Translations under genes and position numbers: made by a program | Part shown: positions 25,457 to 35,377 of the stretch, one piece after another | Position numbering within the stretch: position 1 is the stretch's first letter | How the letters are laid out: every line of letters starts with the position of its first letter | The notes under the pieces: model-generated | Databases searched by the model: none | The model's input: the letters and a program-made list of their open reading frames with translations, nothing else | Told to the model about the DNA's origin: nothing | Source: Isoptericola sediminis | GTDB lineage: Bacteria; Actinomycetota; Actinomycetes; Actinomycetales; Cellulomonadaceae | Direction of reading: 5' to 3' | DNA length: 64,000 bases | Assembly (NCBI RefSeq): GCF_013085345.1 | Contig: NZ_JABFAJ010000003.1 | Location: 124,001 to 188,000, forward strand

Positions 25457-26437
25457 ATGGCGCTCACGGCAGAGGTGAAGGACGAGCTGGTACGGCACCG
25501 GGTGACGCGGACGTCGTGCCGCAAGGCCGAGGTGTCGGCGATGCTCCGGTTCTCCGGAGGTCTGCACATCATCTCCGGCCGGGTCGTCATCGAGGCGGAG
25601 CTCGACGGCGAGTTGGTGGCGGCGCGGCTGCGCCGGGCGATCGTGGACCTCTACGGGCACCAGAGCGAGCTCATCGTGGTCAAGGCGGGCGGCCTGCGCA
25701 AGAACGACCGGTTCGTGGTCCGGGTGGTGCGCGACGGCGAGTCCCTGGCGCGACAGACGGGTCTGCTCGACGCCCGGGGCCGTCCGGTCCGCGGTCTGGC
25801 GCCCGAGGTCGTCTCCAGCGGGACCGACGAGGCCGAGGCCGTCTGGCGGGGAGCGTTCCTCGCGCACGGCTCGCTGACCGAGCCGGGCCGGTCGATGGCG
25901 CTCGAGGTCACCTGTCCCGGCCCGGAGGCCGCGCTCGCCCTGGTGGGTGCCGCGCGACGCCTGGGCATCCAGGCGAAGTCCCGCGAGGTCCGCGGCATCG
26001 ACCGGGTCGTGGTGCGCGACGGCGAGGCGATCGGGGAGATGCTGCGGCGCATGGGAGCGCCCGCGACCCGGGACGTGTGGGAGGACCGCCGCGCCCGACG
26101 GGAGGTCCGGGGGACGGCCAACCGGCTGGCGAACTTCGACGACGCGAACCTGCGCCGTTCCGCCCGGGCGGCGGTGGCGGCCGGGGCCCGGGTGGAGCGT
26201 GCCTTCGAGATCCTCGGCGACGAGGTGCCCGACCACCTGCGCCAGGCCGGCGAGCTGCGGCTGTCGCACAAGCAGGCCTCGCTGGAGGAGCTGGGCCGGC
26301 TCGCGGAGCCCCAGCTCTCCAAGGACGCGGTGGCGGGCCGTATCCGCCGGCTGCTGTCCACGGCGGACAAGCGCGCCATGGAGCTGGGTATCCCCGACAC
26401 CGAGGCCGGGCTGAGCGCGGACCTGCTGGACCTGTGA
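25457..26437 (+). CDS. whiA: WhiA transcriptional regulator
   Basis: This DNA-binding protein controls sporulation septation in Streptomyces and division-related genes elsewhere. The 326 residues have the N-terminal WhiA/LAGLIDADG-like domain ([44 protein letters not shown]) and the C-terminal helix-turn-helix ([32 protein letters not shown]). No endonuclease catalytic motif is kept. ATG at 25457 is 4 bp after yvcK; CAGGAT 6 nt before it may be an internal leaderless promoter. A 7-bp hairpin (26445-26463) follows. Confidence 0.96.
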   Translation: MALTAEVKDELVRHRVTRTSCRKAEVSAMLRFSGGLHIISGRVVIEAELDGELVAARLRRAIVDLYGHQSELIVVKAGGLRKNDRFVVRVVRDGESLARQTGLLDARGRPVRGLAPEVVSSGTDEAEAVWRGAFLAHGSLTEPGRSMALEVTCPGPEAALALVGAARRLGIQAKSREVRGIDRVVVRDGEAIGEMLRRMGAPATRDVWEDRRARREVRGTANRLANFDDANLRRSARAAVAAGARVERAFEILGDEVPDHLRQAGELRLSHKQASLEELGRLAEPQLSKDAVAGRIRRLLSTADKRAMELGIPDTEAGLSADLLDL

Positions 26438-26444
26438 CCCCGGC

Positions 26445-26463
26445 CAGGTGGTCGGCCCACCTG
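26445..26463 (+). terminator. weak hairpin after whiA
   Basis: CAGGTGG (26445-26451) pairs with CCACCTG (26457-26463). Short stem without a T tract. Confidence 0.4.
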
Positions 26464-26503
26464 TCTCACGCTGCACCGAGGTCGGCGTCCGGCAACGGAT
26501 GGG

Positions 26504-27684
<1,181 letters not shown>

Positions 27685-27709
27685 CGAGCCGCACCACCCC
27701 GAGGTGACC

Positions 27710-27775
27710 ACGACGTCCGCGGGTGCGCGGCCCGCCGTCCCAGGACGGCCGGGCCCGCGGACCCGCGGACGTCGT
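27710..27775. terminator. large hairpin between gap and pgk
   Basis: ACGACGTCCGCGGGT (27710-27724) pairs perfectly with ACCCGCGGACGTCGT (27761-27775). Inside it, a second GC-rich stem forms around CGTCCCAGGACG. It could terminate gap transcripts, attenuate pgk-tpiA, or be an RNA processing/stability site. Confidence 0.6.
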
Positions 27776-27823
27776 CGTGTCACCACCCTCCTCCCGACCC
27801 CGACCTGATCACGAGGTGAGCTC

Positions 27824-29023
27824 ATGAAGACGATCGATTCGCTCGGCGACCTGCGCGGCCGGCGCGTCCTGGTCCGTTCCGACTTCAACGTGCCGCTGGA
27901 CGGCACGACCATCACCGACGACGGCCGCATCCGTGCCGCGCTCCCGACGCTGAAGCGTCTGGCCGACGCCGGCGCCCGCGTCGTCGTCATGGCCCACCTG
28001 GGTCGGCCCAAGGGCACGCCGGACCCGGCGTTCTCCCTCGCCCCCGTGGCCGCCCGGCTCGGGGAGCTGCTCGGCCAGGACGTCGCCCTGGCGGGCGACC
28101 TGGTCGGGGAGTCCGCCCGGTCGACCGTGGAGGGCCTGGCCGACGGCCAGGTCGCGCTGCTCGAGAACGTCCGCTTCGACGCGCGCGAGACCTCCAAGGT
28201 CGACGCCGAGCGCCAGGAGCTGGCCGGCGAGCTGGCCGAGCTGGGTGACGCCTTCGTCTCCGACGGCTTCGGGGTCGTGCACCGCAAGCAGGCGTCCGTC
28301 TACGACATCGCCGAGCGCCTGCCGGCCGGCGCCGGCGAGCTCGTCCTGACCGAGGTGGAGTCCCTCTCCCGCGCCACGACCGACCCGGAGCGCCCGTACG
28401 CGGTCGTGCTCGGCGGGTCCAAGGTGTCGGACAAGCTGGGCGTCATCGCGAACCTGCTGACGAAGGCCGACCGGCTGCTCATCGGTGGCGGCATGGTGTT
28501 CACCTTCCTCGCGGCCCAGGGGCACTCGGTCGGTTCCTCGCTGCTGGAGAGCGACCAGATCGACACGGTCAAGGAGTACCTGGCCCAGGCGGAGGCCAAC
28601 GGCGTCGAGATCGTGCTGCCGACCGACATCGTGGCGGCCGACTCGTTCGCGGCCGACGCGCCGCACGTCACGGTGGAGGCCGACGCGATCCCGGACGGCA
28701 AGATGGGCCTGGACATCGGCCCGGCGTCGGGCGAGCTGTTCGCCGCCAAGCTGGCGGACGCCCGGACCATCGCCTGGAACGGCCCGATGGGCGTCTTCGA
28801 GTTCGAGGCGTTCTCCGGCGGCACCCGCGCGGTGGCGCAGGGGATCGTGGACGCGACCGCACAGGGCGCGTTCTCGATCGTCGGGGGCGGTGACTCGGCG
28901 GCCGCCGTGCGCAAGCTCGGTTTCGACGAGGCCGGCTTCAGCCACATCTCCACCGGCGGCGGCGCGAGCCTCGAGCTCCTCGAGGGCAAGCAGCTGCCCG
29001 GTCTGACCGTCCTGGCCGACTGA
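27824..29023 (+). CDS. pgk: phosphoglycerate kinase
   Basis: This enzyme makes ATP from 1,3-bisphosphoglycerate in glycolysis. The 399 residues hold the substrate site [13 protein letters not shown], the MAHLGRPKG and LLENVRFD motifs, [15 protein letters not shown], and the nucleotide site [17 protein letters not shown] and [21 protein letters not shown] ribosome site precedes the ATG. The usual GxDAFGxxHR motif reads [13 protein letters not shown], so the family Asn/Asp region has a small two-residue change. Together with tpiA it forms the middle of the glycolytic block. Confidence 0.97.
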   Translation: MKTIDSLGDLRGRRVLVRSDFNVPLDGTTITDDGRIRAALPTLKRLADAGARVVVMAHLGRPKGTPDPAFSLAPVAARLGELLGQDVALAGDLVGESARSTVEGLADGQVALLENVRFDARETSKVDAERQELAGELAELGDAFVSDGFGVVHRKQASVYDIAERLPAGAGELVLTEVESLSRATTDPERPYAVVLGGSKVSDKLGVIANLLTKADRLLIGGGMVFTFLAAQGHSVGSSLLESDQIDTVKEYLAQAEANGVEIVLPTDIVAADSFAADAPHVTVEADAIPDGKMGLDIGPASGELFAAKLADARTIAWNGPMGVFEFEAFSGGTRAVAQGIVDATAQGAFSIVGGGDSAAAVRKLGFDEAGFSHISTGGGASLELLEGKQLPGLTVLAD

Positions 29024-29087
29024 ACCGCGTCGACCTCCTGGCGGCGCGAGCCGCCCGACCCCATCCGCACGACAGAAGGACACGACT

Positions 29088-29879
29088 GTGGCCACGAACC
29101 GCACGCCGCTGATGGCGGGCAACTGGAAGATGAACCTGGACCACGCCGAGGCGATCGCCGCGGTCCAGAAGCTCGCCTGGACCCTCAAGGACGCCGGGCA
29201 CGACTACTCCGCGGTGGAGGTGGCGGTGCTCGCGCCGTTCACCGACCTGCGGTCGGTGCAGACGCTCGTCGACGCCGACAAGCTGGACGTGCGCTACGGC
29301 GCCCAGGACCTCTCCCCGCACGCCTCGGGCGCCTACACGGGTGACGTGTCGGGTCCGATGCTGAAGCGTCTCGGCTGCACCTACGTCGCGATCGGTCATT
29401 CCGAGCGCCGCGAGCACCACGGCGAGGACGACGCGCTCGTCAACGCCAAGGTCAAGGCGGCCTTCGCGCAGCAGATCACCCCCGTGCTCTGCGTCGGCGA
29501 GGGGCTGGACGTGCGCGAGGCGGGCGACCAGGTCTCGTACACCCTGGCGCAGGTCGACGCGGCCCTGGAGGGTGTCCCGGCCGAGCAGGCCAAGGACGTC
29601 GTCGTCGCCTACGAGCCGGTGTGGGCGATCGGCACCGGCAAGGTCGCCACGCCGGAGGACGCCCAGGAGGTCTGCGGTGCCATCCGCGGCCGGCTCGCGG
29701 AGCTGTACGACGCCGAGCTCGCCGGCGGCGTGCGCGTGCTGTACGGCGGCTCGGTGAAGTCGGGCAACGTCGCGCAGATCATGGCCCAGCCGGACGTCGA
29801 CGGCGCGCTCGTCGGCGGTGCCAGCCTGGACGCCGAGGAGTTCGCCAAGATCGTGCGGTACCAGTCGCACGTCGCCTGA
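29088..29879 (+). CDS. tpiA: triosephosphate isomerase
   Basis: This TIM-barrel enzyme interconverts dihydroxyacetone phosphate and glyceraldehyde 3-phosphate. The 263 residues show Lys in GNWKMNL, the electrophile His104 ([13 protein letters not shown]), the catalytic base Glu176 with the lid loop ([12 protein letters not shown]), and the phosphate-binding YGGSVKSGN and [13 protein letters not shown] at 29088 has an AGAAGGA ribosome site. It follows pgk by 64 bp and is closed by a strong terminator. Confidence 0.97.
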   Translation: MATNRTPLMAGNWKMNLDHAEAIAAVQKLAWTLKDAGHDYSAVEVAVLAPFTDLRSVQTLVDADKLDVRYGAQDLSPHASGAYTGDVSGPMLKRLGCTYVAIGHSERREHHGEDDALVNAKVKAAFAQQITPVLCVGEGLDVREAGDQVSYTLAQVDAALEGVPAEQAKDVVVAYEPVWAIGTGKVATPEDAQEVCGAIRGRLAELYDAELAGGVRVLYGGSVKSGNVAQIMAQPDVDGALVGGASLDAEEFAKIVRYQSHVA

Positions 29880-29915
29880 CCCGCCGGCACGGGACCGTGG
29901 GTCCTGTGCGGGCCG

Positions 29916-29969
29916 CGCCTCCCGTGGCGGTCGTGCCCCGGTCAAGACCGGGGTTCGCCACGGGAGGCG
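29916..29969 (+). terminator. terminator after tpiA
   Basis: CGCCTCCCGTGGCG (29916-29929) pairs perfectly with CGCCACGGGAGGCG (29956-29969), with an inner CCCCGGT/ACCGGGG stem around CAAG. TTCGTC follows. Confidence 0.8.
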
Positions 29970-30048
29970 TTCGTCACTTAGTCTTGACCGCGCCGGGCAA
30001 TCCCGGCGCCGACAGCCCGCCGAGAGGCGGCCGAGAGCCGAGGACACG

Positions 30049-30294
30049 ATGTTCGCAGCGTTGACGATCTTCCTGAACGTGCTGCTGGTGCTCACCAGCG
30101 CCTTCCTGATCCTGCTCATCCTCATGCACAAGGGGAAGGGCGGGGGATTGTCCGACATGTTCGGGGGCGGGATCTCCAGCGGGGCGGGCAGCTCCGGCGT
30201 GGCCGAGCGCAACCTGAACCGCATCACGGTGGGTATCGCCGTCGTGTGGTCGGTGGTCGTGGTCCTGCTCGGGGTCGCCACACGCGTGAGCTGA
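30049..30294 (+). CDS. secG: SecG subunit of the Sec translocon
   Basis: This 81-residue inner-membrane protein assists SecYEG export. It has two hydrophobic helices (LTIFLNVLLVLTSAFLILLILM and ITVGIAVVWSVVVVLLGVA) joined by the conserved Gly-rich loop HKGKGGGLSDMFGGG. Length is typical. ATG at 30049 follows GAGGA. TAGTCT at 29979-29984, just after the tpiA terminator, is a candidate -10. Position after tpiA is the usual actinobacterial order. Confidence 0.93.
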   Translation: MFAALTIFLNVLLVLTSAFLILLILMHKGKGGGLSDMFGGGISSGAGSSGVAERNLNRITVGIAVVWSVVVVLLGVATRVS

Positions 30295-30360
30295 CGGTCG
30301 GACCGCCGGGGGAGCGGCGCCGGGCGGGTACGGGGGTGCCGCCGGGCACGAGGATCGTCC

Positions 30361-30377
30361 GCGGGGATCGGCCCCGC
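30361..30377. repeat. small hairpin before rbpA
   Basis: GCGGGG (30361-30366) pairs with CCCCGC (30372-30377), 24 nt before the rbpA GTG. It could be part of a leader or a remnant terminator after secG. Confidence 0.3.
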
Positions 30378-30400
30378 AGACTCGAAGGTGAGGACGACAC

Positions 30401-30766
30401 GTGGCATCTGCCGGACATGCCATCCGCGGTTCGCGGGTCGGCGCAGGACCGATGGGAGAGCAGGAGCGCGGCGTCCCCGCGCCCCGGAACCAGGTCTCCT
30501 ACTGGTGCCTCAACGGGCACGAGACGCGACCGAGTTTCGCGGCGCTGGAGGACATCGAGCCGCCGGAGCAGTGGGACTGCCCCCGCTGCGGGTTCCCGGC
30601 GGGTCAGGACCCCGCGAACCCGCCGGCGCCGTTGCGCAACGAGCCCTACAAGACGCACCTGGCCTACGTGAAGGAGCGCCGGTCGGACGAGGACGGGGCG
30701 GCGCTGCTCGAGGAGGCGCTGGAGACCCTTCGCGCCCGCCGGGAGACGAGCGCGTCACGGAACTGA
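30401..30766 (+). CDS. rbpA: RNA polymerase-binding protein RbpA
   Basis: This actinobacteria-specific factor binds RNA polymerase and group 1/2 sigma factors and stabilises open complexes. The 121 residues show the zinc-binding-like core VSYWCLNGHETRPSFA ... WDCPRCGFPAG and the C-terminal sigma-interacting segment PYKTHLAYVKERRSDEDGAALLEEAL. GTG at 30401 follows GGTGAGG; GGAC between them gives normal spacing. It is followed by a 9-bp hairpin. Confidence 0.95.
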   Translation: MASAGHAIRGSRVGAGPMGEQERGVPAPRNQVSYWCLNGHETRPSFAALEDIEPPEQWDCPRCGFPAGQDPANPPAPLRNEPYKTHLAYVKERRSDEDGAALLEEALETLRARRETSASRN

Positions 30767-30789
30767 CGACCGCCCGCGGCGCGGTCGTC
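30765..30789. terminator. terminator between convergent rbpA and pgl
   Basis: GACGACCGC (30765-30773) pairs with GCGGTCGTC (30781-30789) around a 7-nt loop, overlapping the rbpA stop. Confidence 0.6.
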
Positions 30790-30853
30790 GCCGCTGACAA
30801 GCGGCGGGCGGGTCGGGCGACGTGACCGTGCGCCGATCCCGCCCGCCTGCCCG

Positions 30854-31615
30854 TCAGCCGCGCGCGGAGGCCGCCGCGGCGTCGAGCAGCCACAGCGTGC
30901 GGTGGTGTCCCACGGCACGCACGGCGGGGACCTCGGTCATCGGGCCGTCGGCCAGCGCCGCCGCGGCCTGCTCCGCCTTCTCGCTGCCGGCGGCGACGAC
31001 CCAGACCTCCTCGGCCCGGCCGATCGCGGCGAAGGTCAGCGACACCCGCTCGGCGGGCGGCTTCGGCGAGCCGTGGACGCCGACCGTGTACCCGGGCGCC
31101 TCGAGGGCGTGGTGCTCCGGGAACAGCGAGGCGACGTGCCCGTCGGGTCCCATGCCGAGCAGCAGCACGTCGAAGTGTGGGGTCCCGTCCTCCTCGGCGT
31201 GAGCGGCGAGCTCGGCGGCGTAGGAGGTCGCGGCGTCCTCCGGCGTGGCGGCCTCGCCGGGTCCGTCGCCGCGGGCGGGGACGGCGTGGACGTTCTCCTC
31301 GCGCAGCCCGCTGCTCGCCACGAGGTCGTCGAGCAGCGCCTCGCGCGCCTGCGTCTCGTTGCGGTCGGCGTCGCCGGCCGGCAGGAACCTCTCGTCGCCC
31401 CACCACACGTGCACGCCGGACCAGTCCACGGCCGCCCGCAGCGGGCTGGCCGCCGCGGCGCGGAGCGTCTGTATGCCGACGGTGCCGCCGGTGAGGACGA
31501 CGTGCGCCGGGCGGCGCACCGACTGGACGTCCAGCAGGCGGGTGAGCAGCCGCGCCGCGGCGGCCTCCGCCAGGACGTCGGGGTCGGGGTGGACGACGAC
31601 GAGTCGGGTGCTCAT
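30854..31615 (-). CDS. pgl: 6-phosphogluconolactonase
   Basis: This enzyme hydrolyses 6-phosphogluconolactone, the second step of the oxidative pentose phosphate pathway. The 253 residues show the family motifs HVVLTGGTVGIQTL, VHVWWGDERFLPAGDADRNE, LLLGMGPDGHVASLFP (catalytic His region) and RVSLTFAAI. Its ATG overlaps the opcA stop as ATGA, so translation is coupled. It is last in the minus-strand order tkt-tal-zwf-opcA-pgl. Confidence 0.94.
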   Translation of the reverse strand: MSTRLVVVHPDPDVLAEAAAARLLTRLLDVQSVRRPAHVVLTGGTVGIQTLRAAAASPLRAAVDWSGVHVWWGDERFLPAGDADRNETQAREALLDDLVASSGLREENVHAVPARGDGPGEAATPEDAATSYAAELAAHAEEDGTPHFDVLLLGMGPDGHVASLFPEHHALEAPGYTVGVHGSPKPPAERVSLTFAAIGRAEEVWVVAAGSEKAEQAAAALADGPMTEVPAVRAVGHHRTLWLLDAAAASARG

Positions 31616-32547
31616 GCTGCGGTCTCCTCCGTGGTCTCGACCTGGTCCAGAGCGTGCAGCACCTGGCCGTAGACCTCGTCCGGGTCGAGGCGCCGCAGCT
31701 CTTCGATGAGTGCCTCGGACAGCGACCGGATCGGCAGGGCGACCCGCCGCTCCGGTGTGCCCGGCTGGGTGATCGTCACGACACCGCCGTCCGGGCGGTC
31801 CAGGACGATCGGGCCGCTCTCCCGTTCCAGCACCACGCGGGTGATGGCGTGGTCGTCGCCGGTGCGCACCACGCTCGCGGGGCACTGCAGCTTGGCGCCG
31901 AGCCACGACGCCAGCAGGTCCAGGGACGTGTGCTGACGCTGGCCCTCGACGCGGACCGCCGTCACGGGCTCGTACGGCGGCTGGTCGACGGCGGCGGCGA
32001 TGAGGCCGCGCCACAGGGTGACGCGGGCCCAGGCGAGGTCGGTGTCACCCTCGGTGAACGACGCGGCGAGGCGACCCAGCATGTCGCAGGGGTCGTCGGC
32101 CGTCGTGGTGTCGGTGATGCGACGCTGCGCCATGGCGCCCAGAGGGTCCTCGGCCGGGGCGTCGGGGCCGCCGGCCGGCCACCACACGACGATGGGGGCG
32201 TCGGGCAGCAGCAGCGGCATCACCAGGGTGTCGGGGTGCTCGCGCAGGGTGGTGGAGCACCGCAGCACGATCACCTCCGACGCCCCGGCGTCCCCGCCGA
32301 CGCGGATCTCGGCGTCGACCCGGCCGTCGTGGCCGGGGGCCTCCAGCGGTGCGATGACCACCACGCGGCAGGGGTGCTCGTGGCTGGCCTCGTTGGCGGC
32401 CTCGACGGCGGACTCGATGTCCACCTCCTCGGCGACGACGACGAGGGTGAGCACACGGCCCAGCGCGACCGCGCCGCCCTCCTCGCGCAGGCTGTCGAGC
32501 CGCTTGCCGACCGCGTTCGTGCTGGTGTCCGGCATGTCGATGATCAT
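31612..32547 (-). CDS. opcA: glucose-6-phosphate dehydrogenase assembly protein OpcA
   Basis: This 311-residue protein is required for, or enhances, the oligomeric state and activity of Zwf in actinobacteria and cyanobacteria. Recognisable parts are VLTLVVVAEEVDIESAVEAANEAS, LLPDAPIVVWWPAGGP, DLAWARVTLWRGLIAAA and the C-terminal ALIEELRRLDPDEVY. ATG at 32547 has a strong AAGGAGCGA ribosome site. It is 28 bp after zwf and overlaps pgl by four bases. Confidence 0.93.
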   Translation of the reverse strand: MIIDMPDTSTNAVGKRLDSLREEGGAVALGRVLTLVVVAEEVDIESAVEAANEASHEHPCRVVVIAPLEAPGHDGRVDAEIRVGGDAGASEVIVLRCSTTLREHPDTLVMPLLLPDAPIVVWWPAGGPDAPAEDPLGAMAQRRITDTTTADDPCDMLGRLAASFTEGDTDLAWARVTLWRGLIAAAVDQPPYEPVTAVRVEGQRQHTSLDLLASWLGAKLQCPASVVRTGDDHAITRVVLERESGPIVLDRPDGGVVTITQPGTPERRVALPIRSLSEALIEELRRLDPDEVYGQVLHALDQVETTEETAA

Positions 32548-32575
32548 CGGTTCGCTCCTTGGTCCGGCCGGCAGG

Positions 32576-34117
32576 TCAGGGTCGACGCCACGTGCGCCCG
32601 TCGCGGGCCATCATGGCGTCGGCCGACGGCGGCCCCCACGACCCGGCGGGGTAGGTGTCGGGCTTGCCCTGGCCCGCCCAGTGCTCGATCACCGGGTCGA
32701 GGATCTTCCAGGAGAGCTCGACCTCCTCGCGGGTGGGGAACAGCGGCGGGTCCCCGAGGAGGACGTCGAGGATGAGTCGCTCGTAGGCCTCGGGGGAGGA
32801 CTCGGTGAAGGCGTGGCCGTAGCCGAAGTCCATCGTGACGTCGCGGACCTCCATGGCCGTGCCGGGCACCTTCGCGCCGAACCGGAGGGTCACGCCCTCG
32901 TCGGGCTGGACGCGGATCACGAGCGCGTTGGACCCCAGGTCCGAGGTCAGCGAGGACTCGAACGGCAGGTGCGGCGCCTTCTTGAACACCACCGCGACCT
33001 CGGTCACCCGGCGGCCGAGACGCTTGCCGGTGCGCAGGTAGAACGGCACGCCGGCCCACCGGCGGTTGTCGATGTCGAGACGGACCGCCGCGTAGGTCTC
33101 GGTCGTGGACTCGGGGTTGAACCCCTCCTCCTCGAGGAACCCGCGGACCTTCTCCCCGCCCTGCCAGGCGGAGGCGTACTGGCCCCGGGCGGTGTGCTGG
33201 GACAGGTCCTGCGGCAGCCGGACCGAGGACAGGGCCTTGATCTTCTCGGCCCGCAGCGCCCCCGCGTCGAAGTTCACCGGCTCCTCCATGGCCACCAGGG
33301 CGAGGAGCTGCAGCAGGTGGTTCTGGATGACGTCGCGGGCCGCGCCGACCCCGTCGTAGTAGCCGGCCCGGCCGCCGATGCCGATGTCCTCGGCCATCGT
33401 GATCTGCACGTGGTCGACGTAGTTGGAGCTCCACAGCGGCTCGAAGAGCTGGTTGGCGAACCGCAGCGCCAGGATGTTCTGGACCGTCTCCTTGCCGAGA
33501 TAGTGGTCGATGCGGAACACCGACTCCTGCTCGAACACCTGGGAGACGACCGACTCGAGCTCCTGGGCGGAGGCCAGGTCGTGACCGAACGGCTTCTCGA
33601 TCACCACCCGACGCCACGCGTCCTCGGCGGACTCGGACAGCCCGGACCGGGACAGCTGCTCGCACACGAGGGGGAACGCGCTGGGCGGGACCGACAGGTA
33701 GAACGCGTGGTTGCCGCCGGTACCCCGTTCGGCGTCGAGCGACTCGACCGTCCGGCGCAGCTCCTCGAACGCGGCGGGGTCGTCGAAGCTGCCCTGCACG
33801 AACCGGATGCCCTCGGAGAGCTGTCGCCAGGTGTCCTCGCGGAACGGCGTGCGGGCGTGCTCCTTGACGGCGTCGTGCACGATCTGGGCGAAGTCCTCGT
33901 CCTCCCAGTCGCGGCGGGCGAACCCGGTCAGCGCGAAGCCGGGCGGCAGCAGGCCCCGGTTGGCGAGGTCGTACACGGCCGGCATGAGCTTCTTGCGCGA
34001 CAGGTCGCCCGTGACGCCGAAGATCACGAGGCCGCAGGGGCCGGCGATCCGGGGAAGTCTGAGGTCGAGCGGATCGCGCAGCGGGTTGTGCTCAGCGGTG
34101 ATCTTGGCGGGTCTCAC
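32576..34117 (-). CDS. zwf: glucose-6-phosphate 1-dehydrogenase
   Basis: This enzyme oxidises glucose 6-phosphate to the lactone and makes NADPH. The 513 residues include the Rossmann motif LVIFGVTGDLSRKKLMPA, the conserved VVIEKPFGHDLASAQ, the substrate-binding RIDHYLGKETVQN (catalytic His downstream), and the structural-site region LVIRVQPDEGVTLRF. GTG at 34117 (VRPAKITAEHNPLR) is preceded by GAGAGGGACGG. It follows tal by 50 bp. Confidence 0.96.
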   Translation of the reverse strand: MRPAKITAEHNPLRDPLDLRLPRIAGPCGLVIFGVTGDLSRKKLMPAVYDLANRGLLPPGFALTGFARRDWEDEDFAQIVHDAVKEHARTPFREDTWRQLSEGIRFVQGSFDDPAAFEELRRTVESLDAERGTGGNHAFYLSVPPSAFPLVCEQLSRSGLSESAEDAWRRVVIEKPFGHDLASAQELESVVSQVFEQESVFRIDHYLGKETVQNILALRFANQLFEPLWSSNYVDHVQITMAEDIGIGGRAGYYDGVGAARDVIQNHLLQLLALVAMEEPVNFDAGALRAEKIKALSSVRLPQDLSQHTARGQYASAWQGGEKVRGFLEEEGFNPESTTETYAAVRLDIDNRRWAGVPFYLRTGKRLGRRVTEVAVVFKKAPHLPFESSLTSDLGSNALVIRVQPDEGVTLRFGAKVPGTAMEVRDVTMDFGYGHAFTESSPEAYERLILDVLLGDPPLFPTREEVELSWKILDPVIEHWAGQGKPDTYPAGSWGPPSADAMMARDGRTWRRP

Positions 34118-34167
34118 GGTGTCCCGTCCCTCTCGTGGGCCGATGGTGCGGTGCGGGCGCGACGGGT

Positions 34168-35289
34168 TCAGGAGCCCGCCGCGTCCAGTCCGGTCTTGGT
34201 GGTGGTGAGCAGCTCGTCCCAGCTCTTCTCGAACTTGGTCACGCCCTCGGCCTCCAGCTGCGCGGTCACCTCGTCCATGGAGACGCCCTGGGCCTCGATG
34301 GCGGCGATCGTCGCGGCGGCTGCGTCCGCGGTCCCGGTGACCGTGTCCTCCGGGATCTCGCCGTGGTCCGCCACGGCGTCGAGGGTCGCCTGCGGCATGG
34401 TGTTCACCACGCCGGGCGCCACGAGCTCGGTGACGTAGAGGGTGTCCGGGTAGTCGGGGTTCTTCACCCCGGTCGAGGCCCACAGCGGTCGCTGGGGGTG
34501 GGCGCCGGCCTGGCGCAGCGCCGTCCACCGGCCGGTGGAGTCCGCCTCGAAGACCTCCTGGTAGGCGGCGTAGGCGAGGCGGGCGTTGGCGATCGCGGCG
34601 GTGCCCTGCAGCGCCCGCGCCTCGTCGGTGCCGACCTTCTCCAGGGCGTCGTCGACCGCGGAGTCGACCCGGGAGACGAAGAACGAGGCGACCGAGCCGA
34701 TGACCGACAGGTCGTGACCGTTCTCGCGGGCCTGCTCCAGCCCGGCGAGGAAGGCGTCCATGACGGCGCGGTAGCGCTCGATGGAGAAGATGAGGGTGAC
34801 GTTGACGCTGATCCCGGCGGCGAGGGTCTCGGTGATGGCCGGCAGCCCCTCGACGGTGGCGGGGATCTTGATCATCACGTTGGGACGGTCGACCGTGCGC
34901 CACAGCCGCTTCGCCGTGTCGACCGTCGCGGCGGTGTCCCGCGCCAGGCGGGGGTCCACCTCGATCGAGACCCGGCCGTCGACCGTGCCGGTGCGGTCGT
35001 AGACGCCCCGCAGCACGTCGGCGGCGGCGCGCACGTCGTCGGTCGTGATCCGCTCGACGGCGGCCTCGACGTCGGTGCCCGCGAGGTCGGCGAGGGCAGC
35101 GTCGTAGGCGTCGCCCTCGGACAGCGCGCCGGCGAAGATCGTCGGGTTGGTCGTCACACCGACCACGTCGTGGGAGTCGACGAGCCCGGCGAGGTTGCCG
35201 GTGTCGAGCCGCTCGCGCGACAGGTCGTCGAGCCAGATCGAGACCCCGGCGGTGGAGAGTCGTTCGGTGGGTCGGTTCGTCTCGGGCAC
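34168..35289 (-). CDS. tal: transaldolase
   Basis: This non-oxidative pentose phosphate enzyme moves a three-carbon unit through a Schiff base. The 373 residues show [13 protein letters not shown], the [17 protein letters not shown] region, the catalytic Lys in [34 protein letters not shown] and [18 protein letters not shown]. The length fits the longer actinobacterial TalB-like subfamily. GTG at 35289 follows GAGGAGAAG. A perfect palindrome lies between it and tkt. Confidence 0.96.
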   Translation of the reverse strand: MPETNRPTERLSTAGVSIWLDDLSRERLDTGNLAGLVDSHDVVGVTTNPTIFAGALSEGDAYDAALADLAGTDVEAAVERITTDDVRAAADVLRGVYDRTGTVDGRVSIEVDPRLARDTAATVDTAKRLWRTVDRPNVMIKIPATVEGLPAITETLAAGISVNVTLIFSIERYRAVMDAFLAGLEQARENGHDLSVIGSVASFFVSRVDSAVDDALEKVGTDEARALQGTAAIANARLAYAAYQEVFEADSTGRWTALRQAGAHPQRPLWASTGVKNPDYPDTLYVTELVAPGVVNTMPQATLDAVADHGEIPEDTVTGTADAAAATIAAIEAQGVSMDEVTAQLEAEGVTKFEKSWDELLTTTKTGLDAAGS

Positions 35290-35331
35290 GTGCTTCTCCT
35301 CGGTCGTGTCGCTGTCGCAGCTCTCATCGTG

Positions 35332-35373
35332 ACCGACGGCGGTGGTCGGCGCGCGCCGACCACCGCCGTCGGT
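35332..35373. terminator. 42-bp perfect palindrome between tal and tkt
   Basis: Bases 35332-35352 are the exact reverse complement of 35353-35373 (left arm begins ACCGACGGCGGTGGTCGGC). It lies 5 nt after the tkt stop, between tkt and the tal start, so it may terminate or attenuate tkt transcription. Confidence 0.75.
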
Positions 35374-35377
35374 GGGT

